Position numbers and translations under genes: made by a program
The notes under the pieces: model-generated
The model's input: the letters and a program-made list of their open reading frames with translations, nothing else
Database searches by the model: none
Told to the model about the DNA's origin: nothing
Shown here: positions 7,027-13,473 of the stretch, piece after piece
Numbering within the stretch: the first letter of the stretch is position 1
Layout: every line of letters starts with the position of its first letter
Assembly: GCA_028565635.1 (NCBI GenBank)
Contig: JAOXYB010037917.1
Coordinates: 1-13,473 of the forward strand
DNA from: Phoronis ovalis
Lineage: Eukaryota; Phoronida; Phoronidae
Length of the DNA: 13,473 nt
Reading direction: 5' to 3'

Positions 7027-10000
7027 GTGAGTAGTACTGATTAGAACTCATTTAATAGTCTGGCATTACGACATTGGAAGAATAGAACTTCAGTCATATA
7101 TAAATAGAACTAGAAATTAAAGTGTGTCAAAGCCATAGGCTTCATCACCATATCTTTCAAAAGGGCAGCATTTTAAAACTCTGTAATTATTGGTCGCTTA
7201 ACTAGCAGATTGATGTACATATTTATCATCCACTCATTCAGTCATTGACATAAAATTCATAAAAAAGGGATAGGGCCAATAGTCAATACCCTGCATCCTG
7301 ATTCATGTCATGACGTCCGCTTTGCAATAGGTCTTGATAAGTGCGAACAGTCATGGTCTCTTACATATCCGATTACAGTGAAAGTGGTCAAACTTCGAAA
7401 TATTATATATGTAATTCCTACCGAATGAGTTCATATATCACCGTCCAGATACTCTCTATTAATTATCTCCCACTAGCTGCTATCGCCATTTGCAACTTCT
7501 GTGCTGGCACACACACACAAAGTTCAAATAGATTCTTCTTTCATGAAATCATCCATCGTCTTACCTTCAGAATTGCATTTGCGCATGCATAAAATAATGC
7601 CATCTGTCAGAGAAGTGAAGTGAACATGATAGGAATAGTTGGATTATTAGAGAGTTTGGATAGTGATATATGAACTCATGGGTACTGGTCAACTCGTCGA
7701 AAGCCAACTCGCCGCAAACAGAATTGACAACTCACGGAAAGGCAAAATCAAAGGGTCGGGCAACTCGCCGAAAGTCCAACATATAAAATCTAAATTCAGA
7801 AGTTTAAAATTAAATTCAAATATTTCTTACAGTTTGGATAAATCCTCTGTTACCTTATGTCATTTCTGCCACTTGCTTTGCCTGATAGAAGTTGGACAGC
7901 TCGCCAACACGTGGAACATTCCCAAAACCATTTACAGCTTTGTCAGTCGTAAATAATTTTAGATTAAAAAATGAAATTATCCAATTACTGTATTTTCTCT
8001 AATAATCGCCCCCTCTGGGGGCTAAAATAAATCAATAATCGCCTCTCTCTAATAGTCGCCCCGGGCGGAAATTTGAGTTGAAGACCCATTTGAATTAATA
8101 TCAGATAATCACATTTTAATTCGTTATTATGTGTAGTTGATTAGCTCTTTTTTGGTTGATGTGTATTTATTAGTAATATTCCCCCAAATTATCTTTAATA
8201 AGTGCTTTGGCTCGCAAAACAAACTTCGGATCATCAGACATGTCCAATAATATGAGTTTTGTTTGATAAACTGCCTTATGTATGGCAAACAATAGAATTA
8301 AAAAATCTTAAATATTCATGCCAGGAGTATATAGAAGTTAATAATCGCCCCATCTCTATTAATTGCCCCCCTCCCCTCTAATAATCGCTCCCCGTAAAAA
8401 CATTTGTTTTAAATAATTGCCCAGGGCGATTATTTGAGAAAATATGGTATACACACTTCAATCATATTCTTACAAATAAGTAAGGGCTTGTGCAAACTGA
8501 CATATAATTGTTTTTACCATCTGGTGTGACACAATTTCACATCGCTTTAGAGTATATTTTGCTGGCATTATCATAATTTCATACAAACTTAGGAAACTGA
8601 AATATTTAAAACAGTATTCAGGAAACAGAACACTGAACAAGGTAAGTTTGATATGTATATTATTTTAAGGGAACCGGACAACTTGCCGAAAATACATAAT
8701 TGGCGAGTTGTCCATGAGTGCATTTCAGACTTTCGATGAGTTGGTCATTCGGCGAGTTGGCAATTCGGCAAGATGTCCTAGACCCGAGTTAGTTTGATAG
8801 GAATTACATATATTTCTAATGTTATTGGCCCTTTCACTGTAATCGACTATGTAAGACTCCATGACTGGTCGCATAGCTCAGGAGTCTGATTATCAAGAGC
8901 GAATGCAGAACGTCATGAACCAGGACTAGGATCCAATATGTGAGTAAAAAAAAAGTTCTGTACATTTACATTTCATTAAATTCATTCCATGTTCTATTTG
9001 TAGTGCTCAAGGCTTGGAATAGTCAGTGTCAGTAAGTTTAAGTTTTTGTTTCCTAGGATTGCTGGATTCCTGGGCTGAATTAGAGGGTTATCATTTTATT
9101 GTGTAATCGTGGTAATATTAAAGATACAATCTCTGGAGGCATTTACATATATGATAAACAAAATAGGAAGGAGTGCTTCCCAAATGGTCACTTTTTCATC
9201 GATTAATTCTTTAAAAATTTGGGCACTTTTCAGAAATGTCCTTAAAATGTGTCTAACTTTCAACAAAATACCTAAAAACAGATCGTTTTTCACAATTTCA
9301 TTTAAAGGTAGAGCTACCGGGGGATTTTTCTGAGACAAAACCTTTAAAACGAGTCCTTTTTGTGACTGAAACCATAAAAATGGGTCCATTTTTAAGACCA
9401 AAATTCATAAAAGTGGAGGGATAGTTTAAGTTTGGGCTGCACACCCCTGAAGATACGATTATAAATTAATAATACTTATCCTACTGTTGTACTCGAGATT
9501 GGTGTATTATAAATCTTGTTAGCTTTATATTTATTGAACAGTTTTATATTGATTATAATGAACAATTGTTTGCTTCAGTTTGAACTGTTTCTTTCAGTAA
9601 TATCAATTTTCAATAAAATTAGCAAACTTGGCATTTAGCTCATGTACTGATAACAAATACTGTAGTGACTTTAAATAGAATTTCTTATGCTCCAGGTAAT
9701 AGTCACCCATCAGAAATATCCTGCCTAGCTGTTGATGCCTATTTGGTATACACAAGCTGTCAAAATGTTATCAGGGCTTTTACCAGAGGAAGACAGGTTA
9801 GTAAAATGCACCTACGAATTACTCCTCCCAAGGTTGGACATGTTGATGCTTCAGTCACTATGAAAAGTATCAGCTTGGGTTGCCTGATTTGGCATATGGT
9901 TAAGTTATAAATCAGTATGTCTGGTAGGGAGATTGACACATTAGCTATTAGCCAAATAAAATGTTCCTTAGCTTATTTGTAAACACTCATGCAGACTTGT

Positions 10001-12289
10001 CCCCTTTAGTTTCAAAAGATCAAGCACTACATTTTATGCATGTTGCACTATTAAATTTCACCTTTACTTGCATTTAGCCTTATGTGTATAAGCCACATTC
10101 TAATGATAATATTTCTGTAATTGTAGGTCAGCCACGAATATCAAGGTCATGAGGCTGATGTTCACCTTTTGCTGCCATTTGGTAACCACTTAATATCAGT
10201 GGATATTAACAGTTGTCTGAAAATATGGGATATCTCCTCAGAAGGTTTGTGAACAAGACATTACTGTTGTACAGTGTCAAATTAATACCATGCCATTCTT
10301 AGGTTTAAGTTGAACTCTAATTTCTGATCATATTTTGATTTGAGACTATTTTCGCAACTATCATTAAATATATACTAGAGCATAAACATGAATACAAAAC
10401 TGTGATTTCTTCCAGAAATCTGTTGAAATCAACTGAGCATTCATTTGGTTCAGTGGATTGATAATTTTGTGTCACAATCTCTGGTATTTACTGTTACAGA
10501 GCTGTACTTAGGAATGGACTTTGACAACCGTGCTTTCGAAATAACAGGTGTGTTACACCCAACTACTTATTTAAATAAAATCCTGCTGTGTAGCAAACAG
10601 GGTCAGATGCAACTGTGGAATATCCGAACAAACAAGTTGCTCTTTACGTTTCAAGGTTGGGATACTGCTGTTACTGTACTAGAACAGGTATGTTCATTCC
10701 CCTGTCACTATGATTCTGAGTAGATAATTCAACTAACTGTCTGCTTCCATTAAGTGACAGTAGTGCCACAGACCAAAGCAGACACACAATGTTATGTTTT
10801 TTAATGAATTGTTCATTCATGAAACACAATATTGGGTTTGACTTGGTCTGTGACACTTACACCACATTGTATAGAAATAGGCTATAAGTATGTTGCATAA
10901 ATGGCTTCTCCCTCTTGCTTTTTGTCATATTGAGTTCAAACTGCCTTCCTACAAGACTGCCTCCTTGTTGACATGTATCTGTTAGCTTCCATAACATCAC
11001 ATGCGTGGGATGTGACTCATCCATTCTAGTCACATGATCAATGTTCAAGAAATGCAGCTGATATCAAGTCTTGCTGTTTTGGGTTTTTTCATACAGTTTT
11101 GTGCTATATATAACTATTAGTTAATTTTACTAGTAACTTATCAGGTATGTTATATAGTCCTTATTGATCAGATATGGACATGCAAAAAGTCTATCCAAAA
11201 GCAGAATAATGCTAACAATGTTGAAAGTTAAGCTGTGATTTTTATAGAAATCTTTGAGATAAGATAATTTACAGATACCAGGTTGTCAAAGAAAAAGAAA
11301 ATTAGAAAAAAAAGTTGTCTAAAATCATAAATTGATACGAAAATTTGTTTTATTAGGCTCCTGCTGTTGATGTAATCGCTGTTGGTTTATCTGATGGCAG
11401 AATTATTCTACACAACATTAAATATGACGAAACAGTCATGAAGTTTACTCAAGATTGGGGACCAATTACTGCAATAACATTTAGAACTGGTAAGTATAAA
11501 TTGTAGTAGAAGAAGCAAAAATGCTGTTAATAGAAATAATGCTTTACCATGGAGTGGATTTAATTAGCTAGCTTGAATGAGGCATTAATGTTTTCCGTAG
11601 GTTTCTGTGATGAGAGATGTGATGTACATTTAAAAATGCACCTTTAGCTTTATGTATGTAAATATCCCTTTTCAATTGATAATGTCAATGTATTGTAAAA
11701 GTGGAGCTTTTACAATGCTCTTATAATTCTAATATCTATTTATATTGTACTCTATATTAGATTTATTTACTTATCGTTACCTAGTGATAGAAACATCATC
11801 CCGATACGTCGTGTTTACGTAGCTCATTCAGAGGCTATAAATACTGTGTTCTGAACGCATAAAGTTTAGTTTGGTTTTTGAGTTCTTCAAATAAAGTCGT
11901 GAGTAACTAAATGGATTTATTCGCTGTCTTTGTTTTTTAATACTTCATGGTATCCGCAACCCAGACCGACATATAGGGCCGGTTACAGTATATATGAAAG
12001 TTTAAGTAAATCTTATAGGAATTTAAAACATTATTTGTGTTCTATAACTCAGTTTTGTAAGTATATTTATTGAATGAAGCTTTATCTATTGAAAATTAAG
12101 TTATCTGTTATAGATGGCCACCCAATAATGGCTACCGGGAGCACACTGGGACACATTGCCTTGTGGAATTTAGAAGAACGTTGTCTACAAAGTCAAATAA
12201 GAGATGCCCATCAGGGCTCGGTGTCTGGAATGAAATGTCTGTCTTCAGAGCCGCTTTTAGTAACCTCATCAACGGATAACTCTCTAAAG
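6883..12289 (+). CDS. WDR36: WD repeat protein 36 / Utp21, N-terminal third, seven exons, runs off right edge
   Basis: WDR36 (yeast Utp21) belongs to the UTP-B module of the small-subunit processome, which acts in the nucleolus on 18S pre-rRNA. Seven exons (6883-7026, 9004-9031, 9696-9796, 10127-10244, 10500-10687, 11357-11489, 12114-12289) sum to 888 nt, exactly 296 codons, with matching phases at all six junctions and GT-AG borders throughout. Family-diagnostic stretches are IFAGYRALGFNSN and CVGKAFHTYN near the start, LLLPFGNHLISVD, HPTTYLNKILL, WGPITAITFRT and EPLLVTSSTDNSLK. Several WD-type strands end in IWD, LWN or LWN-like triplets, as in a beta-propeller. The start at 6883 is the first ATG in an open stretch and gives the short N-terminus expected before the FAG(Y/F)RALG motif. 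Known animal orthologues are roughly 900 residues, so about two thirds, including the C-terminal Utp21 domain, lies to the right. Identification rests on remembered orthologue sequence, not a search. Confidence 0.95.
7425..7679. mobile_element. 255-bp MITE-like insertion inside the left arm of the outer foldback element
   Basis: The segment begins ATGAGTTCATATATCAC (7425-7441) and ends with its perfect 17-nt reverse complement (7663-7679). Similarity continues inward for about 25 more bases (CGTCCAGATACTCTCT against AGAGAGTTTGGATA). The right arm of the surrounding element lacks this segment: there, the bases next to GGAATTAC lead directly into the GGGTCTAGG region when read inverted. This shows that it is an insertion. 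Confidence 0.65.
7687..7780 (+). repeat. CAACTCGCCGAAAG-type iterated motif, left cluster
   Basis: Direct copies, some diverged, are seen at about 7689 (CAACTCGTCGAAAG), 7706 (CAACTCGCCGCAAA), 7728 (CAACTCACGGAAAG) and 7760 (CAACTCGCCGAAAG). A further partial copy (CAGCTCGCCAAC) lies near 7898. They lie in the inner part of the left arm of the outer foldback element. Confidence 0.65.
7986..8449. mobile_element. 464-bp inverted-repeat element with iterated TAATAATCGCC motifs
   Basis: The left end TACTGTATTTTCTCTAATAA and the reverse complement of the right end, TACCATATTTTCTCAAATAA, match at 17 of 20 bases and continue into ATCGCCC on both sides. Flanking TA dinucleotides may be the target duplication. 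Copies of ATAATCGCC or one-base variants occur near 8002, 8033, 8050, 8341 and 8380, with an inverted copy near 8426. No coding sequence is seen inside. Confidence 0.6.
8671..8780 (-). repeat. CAACTCGCCGAAAG-type iterated motif, right cluster, mostly inverted
   Basis: The reverse-complement forms GGCGAGTTGTCC (about 8703), CTTTCGATGAGTTGG (about 8731), TTCGGCGAGTTGG (about 8748) and TTCGGCAAGATGTCC (about 8764) are present, plus one direct copy CAACTTGCCGAAAA (about 8680). They mirror the left cluster. Confidence 0.65.
9004..9031 (+). CDS. WDR36: WDR36 coding microexon 2 (28 nt, residues 49-58)
   Basis: Exon 1 ends in phase 0, while the next clear exon must be entered in phase 1, and about ten residues expected in the family are missing between them. 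The segment 9004-9031 fills this gap. It has a pyrimidine-rich acceptor ending TTTGTAG, an optimal donor GTAAGT, and a length of 28 nt (3n+1). It reads CSRLGIVSV followed by a split serine codon (A|GT), giving ...SVS-NSHPSEIS, which parallels the orthologous KLSLVAVS-NSVPQDI. It is too short to be seen as an open reading frame on its own. Confidence 0.88.
9120..9450. repeat. Suspected dispersed-repeat fragment in WDR36 intron 2
   Basis: This stretch is unusually rich in poly-A and poly-T blocks broken by short GC steps, and contains the inverted repeat TAAAAATGG-GT-CCATTTTTA (9375-9394). The minus strand has a 101-codon open frame (9401-9096) with no recognisable domain. It resembles degraded mobile-element sequence more than a gene. 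The family is not recognised. Confidence 0.3.
9696..9796 (+). CDS. WDR36: WDR36 coding exon 3 (residues 58-91)
   Basis: The acceptor is CTTATGCTCCAG and the donor is CAG|GTTAGT. The exon is entered in phase 1 and left in phase 0. It reads NSHPSEISCLAVDAYLVYTS then CQNVIRAFTRGRQ, corresponding to the family segment with the conserved D(I)xCxAxD and NVxxAFxR patterns. Confidence 0.93.
10127..10244 (+). CDS. WDR36: WDR36 coding exon 4 (residues 92-131)
   Basis: The acceptor is TTCTGTAATTGTAG and the donor is GAAG|GTTTGT, leaving in phase 1. It encodes one WD-type repeat: GHEADVHLLLPFGNHLISVD followed by INSCLKIWDISSE. The GH near the start and the IWD near the end mark the WD40 blade. Confidence 0.93.
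10500..10687 (+). CDS. WDR36: WDR36 coding exon 5 (residues 131-193)
   Basis: The acceptor is TTTACTGTTACAG and the donor is CAG|GTATGT. The split codon G|AG gives Glu131. The exon contains HPTTYLNKILLCSKQGQMQL then WNIRTNKLLFTFQGW, a highly conserved WDR36 blade (orthologues: HPSTYLNKILL, LQLWN, NKLLYTFPGW). The reading frame is also open upstream into the intron from about 10445, but the AG at 10498-10499 gives the only phase-compatible start that matches the family. Confidence 0.94.
10751..10859. repeat. 109-nt imperfect hairpin in WDR36 intron 5
   Basis: TAAGTG (10751-10756) pairs with CACTTA (10854-10859). AGTGCCACAGACCAAAGCA (10762-10780) pairs over most of its length with TGACTTGGTCTGTGACACT (10839-10857). 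The stem continues through CAATGTTATGTTT against AAACACAATATTG to ATGAAT/ATTCAT, closing on the loop TGTTC (10810-10814). It could be a tiny foldback element or a precursor-type RNA hairpin; the sequence alone does not decide. Confidence 0.6.
11357..11489 (+). CDS. WDR36: WDR36 coding exon 6 (residues 194-238)
   Basis: The acceptor is TTTGTTTTATTAG and the donor is ACTG|GTAAGT, leaving in phase 1. It reads APAVDVIAVGLSDGRIILHN then IKYDETVMKF and TQDWGPITAITFRT, matching the orthologous APAVDVVAIG...QDWGPITSISFRT. Confidence 0.95.
11692..11989 (+). mobile_element. LTR-like segment in WDR36 intron 6
   Basis: The segment contains, in order, a hairpin (11692-11716), a TATAAATA box (11836-11843), AATAAA (11890-11895), a T-rich stretch, then CA|TGGTATCCGC, which resembles an LTR end followed by a tRNA primer-binding site (TGG...). 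Alternatively the LTR ends at GGTTACA (about 11989). No duplicated target site or internal retroelement protein was found. It would be a solo LTR or fragment at most. Confidence 0.3.
12114..12289 (+). CDS. WDR36: WDR36 coding exon 7 (residues 238-296)
   Basis: The acceptor is TTATCTGTTATAG and the donor is AAG|GTAAAT in phase 0. The split codon G|AT gives Asp238. It reads GHPIMATGSTLGHIALWNLE, then a second half ending EPLLVTSSTDNSLK. The expected next residues (an IW... continuation of this blade) are not found before the window ends, so exon 8 lies beyond 13473. Confidence 0.94.
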
Positions 12290-12883
12290 GTAAATACTTT
12301 GTTAGCCTTTACTAGCTGCCATTTTGACTTATATCTTCGAGAACACACCACTGAATTAAACTAGCATATTTACATGATAATATGCAACGTTTTGCATTGA
12401 AATCATGCGATCTTGTTTTAAACTGTTCCAAAATATTTTGTTGAACACTGTTGCTATTATTAATGTAAATTTCCCTCCCTCAAGGTATCCAATAGTTTTA
12501 CAGATAGCACATGATTTGTTGTTTATAGGCCCATTCACACTTACACTTGGAGCGCTTCAGAATAAAGCGCTTCACTTTCCGTCCACACTGACATGCTTCA
12601 ATTTGATTCTATCTTCAAATATCTCGATCTCGTAAAGCGTGTCAAATTCACTGTTATCGAGATATCTCAAGAAGGCTATGTGATATCCATTTGAAACTTA
12701 AATCGTATATTACTCGCATTGTGACAATGAAGCCTATTGATTTATAACAACTGTGGTTTTGAGTAAGTCTATTTATTATGTAACAAAGTGCAATAAAAGA
12801 TAGCTTATCAGCTCCAGATCATTTTGACTGCATATACATAGTTATGCGATGATGTCACATGCTTATGTAGGTCACCGATCTGT
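12290..12883 (+). other. Start of WDR36 intron 7 with short repeats
   Basis: No exon is seen. Structures noted are AGCGCTTCA at 12551-12559 and 12566-12574 (a third copy at 13052-13060) and a perfect 10-bp inverted repeat ATATCTCGAT/ATCGAGATAT (12619-12628 and 12656-12665). The sequence from GGCCCATTCACACTTACACT (12529 on) looks like a fragment of a dispersed element, but no partner end was found. Confidence 0.35.
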
Positions 12884-13272
12884 GCCATTTTGTAGGTCAA
12901 GCGTCGGTCATGTAACCAAGTTAGAATCTGCGAGTTCGAAGTTAGTTTATGTTTAAAATATGGTGAATACGTGTGTGATGTGGGGTTGTACCAATCGGTC
13001 AAATAAAGGAGACGTCAAACGGCATTATTATGACCTACCAAAAAAAGTCCGAGCGCTTCAACTCGTACGAATCGATGCCGTCGATTATCTTCATTTTATC
13101 TAAATAACGAGCTTTACAGATTGTTGATAATGTGTCCCTGTATAAAGTTCTCTCATTTGCTTCCTTTTTTTTACTCGATAAGCTCATCGTAGCGGTTAAA
13201 TTTCCTTTATAAAAACTCGAATTCACTGTGTTTATTCGCTAGACACGACCGACGCTTGACCTACGAAATGGC
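12884..13272. mobile_element. Inverted-repeat-bounded element carrying a THAP-type start
   Basis: The left arm 12884-12913 (opening GCCATTTTGTAGGTCAAGCG) and the reverse complement of 13243-13272 match at 28 of 30 bases. They bound about 390 bp in WDR36 intron 7 that is richer in CpG than most of the window. The enclosed segment holds the start of a THAP-like reading frame. The structure suggests a non-autonomous DNA element; no target-site duplication was identified outside the arms. Confidence 0.6.
12960..13103 (+). pseudogene. Truncated THAP-domain N-terminus (47 codons)
   Basis: The ATG at 12960 opens MVNTCVMWGCTNRSNKGDVK then RHYYDLPKK. This matches the start of THAP zinc-finger domains: the first two zinc ligands (Cys5 and Cys10) in the CxxxxC spacing, the GCTNRSNK block, and a YYxLPK segment in place of the usual FhrFPK. 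After the two lysines the usual RRxxWLxxIxR region and the later C..H ligand pair are absent, and the frame stops at 13101. It is therefore a broken copy, or a first exon whose remainder is spliced to sequence outside the window. THAP domains bind DNA and occur both in host regulators and in P-element-type transposases. Confidence 0.55.
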
Positions 13273-13285
13273 TGGTGGAAGTGGT

Positions 13286-13296
13286 GCATGCTGGGA
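13286..13296 (-). promoter_or_regulatory. ZNF143/SBF-like motif next to the THAP element
   Basis: GCATGCTGGGA followed by AATT corresponds, on the minus strand, to the AATTCCCAGCATGC-type motif bound by ZNF143/Staf in animals, here with one extra A in the AAATT step. It lies 14 bases outside the right inverted repeat. Function here is inferred only from the motif. Confidence 0.3.
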
Positions 13297-13473
13297 AATT
13301 CTCATTGTTGGGAAAACTATGTATTATCTTTGTAATATCTGTTTACATTAAGCTCTGGCTGTATAGTGTTACACAGTATGAGCAGAAAGGGGATGGGTAT
13401 TTAAATTATACAGCAATATTAGAAGAATTTTATAATAATTGCTTTTGTTGTCCATGTTTTTAATAAGCATCTA

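Larger units (their letters stand above)
7294..8934. mobile_element. Outer foldback DNA element in WDR36 intron 1, about 1.6 kb
   Basis: Long imperfect inverted arms are visible at 7294-7422 and 8798-8934. GATTACAGTGAAAG (7371-7384) is the exact reverse complement of 8831-8844, and ATATATGTAATTCCTA (7405-7420) is the exact reverse complement of 8798-8813. The match continues through a TTATCAAGA/TCTTGATAA block and a TCATGACGT-like block to the outer ends. The inner parts of both arms (7680-7780 and 8670-8790) are also inverted to each other and carry the CAACTCGCCGAAAG iterated motif. No transposase is present, so this is a non-autonomous element, itself interrupted by other insertions. Confidence 0.75.

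Noticed and set aside
7663-7956. 97-codon open frame on the plus strand
   Set aside because: It is made of the CAACTCGCC iterated motifs and element sequence (for example GTGQLVESQLAANR) and shows no domain.
7687-8780. CRISPR-like array, because of regularly recurring short motifs
   Set aside because: The repeats are short, diverged, in both orientations and unevenly spaced, in an animal-type intron. They fit transposon subterminal repeats.
8868-8940. A functional tRNA gene
   Set aside because: Only an A-box-like part is recognisable. The B box, acceptor pairing and anticodon arm cannot be assembled convincingly.
9096-9401. 101-codon open frame on the minus strand
   Set aside because: It has no recognised domain, consists of low-complexity repeat-like sequence, and lies within a WDR36 intron. 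It is more likely chance or a decayed element than a gene.
9615-9638. KISKLGI-like frame just upstream of WDR36 exon 3, resembling the missing microexon peptide
   Set aside because: It runs into a stop codon at 9636, lacks a usable donor and is in the wrong phase. The segment 9004-9031 fits in every respect.
13275-13463. 62-codon open frame with hydrophobic character on the plus strand
   Set aside because: It has no recognisable homology. It begins outside the THAP element and is compatible with random open sequence in an intron.

Overview
This is a eukaryotic, almost certainly animal, genomic window. It is AT-rich and CpG-poor, its genes are split by GT-AG introns, and the introns hold many short inverted-repeat mobile elements. 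There is no sign of bacterial organisation: no operons, ribosome binding sites or CRISPR array. The proteins look like general metazoan orthologues, and I read the source as an invertebrate animal. I cannot fix the phylum from this sequence.

Two protein-coding genes are supported, both running off the window and arranged head to head. On the minus strand (about 3609 down to 338 and beyond the left edge) lies the 5' part of a Tctex1-type dynein light chain gene: a start exon, a middle exon with one uncertain boundary, and the exon that opens the Tctex1 domain (YENTYRMDPPVKF). On the plus strand (6883 to 12289 and beyond the right edge) lie the first seven coding exons of WDR36/Utp21, a WD40 protein of the small-subunit processome. 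The seven exons total 888 nt, stay in frame across all six introns and encode the first 296 residues. One exon is only 28 nt long and was placed by splice sites, phase and protein conservation. The start codons lie about 3.3 kb apart. An ETS-type motif sits just upstream of the WDR36 start.

Layout: 1-290, a CpG-dense patch with small repeats; 338-3608, minus-strand gene with two large AT-rich introns; about 3728-4642, a foldback element directly upstream of that gene's start exon; 4643-6800, AT-rich intergenic sequence; 6883-7026, WDR36 exon 1; 7027-9003, an intron holding a nested set of inverted-repeat elements (outer foldback 7294-8934, a 255-bp element in its left arm, and a 'TAATAATCGCC' element near its centre); 9004-12289, WDR36 exons 2-7, with a 109-nt imperfect hairpin in intron 5 and an LTR-like segment in intron 6; 12290-13473, intron 7 up to the edge, with short inverted repeats and a 28/30-matching pair of inverted repeats enclosing the start of a THAP-domain reading frame.

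The two genes need not share a function: one acts in nucleolar ribosome assembly, the other is a dynein or ciliary light chain. They may share the intervening regulatory DNA. The less ordinary content is the nested inverted-repeat elements, the THAP-start element, the intronic hairpin and the 28-nt microexon. I saw no complete transposase and no complete additional gene.
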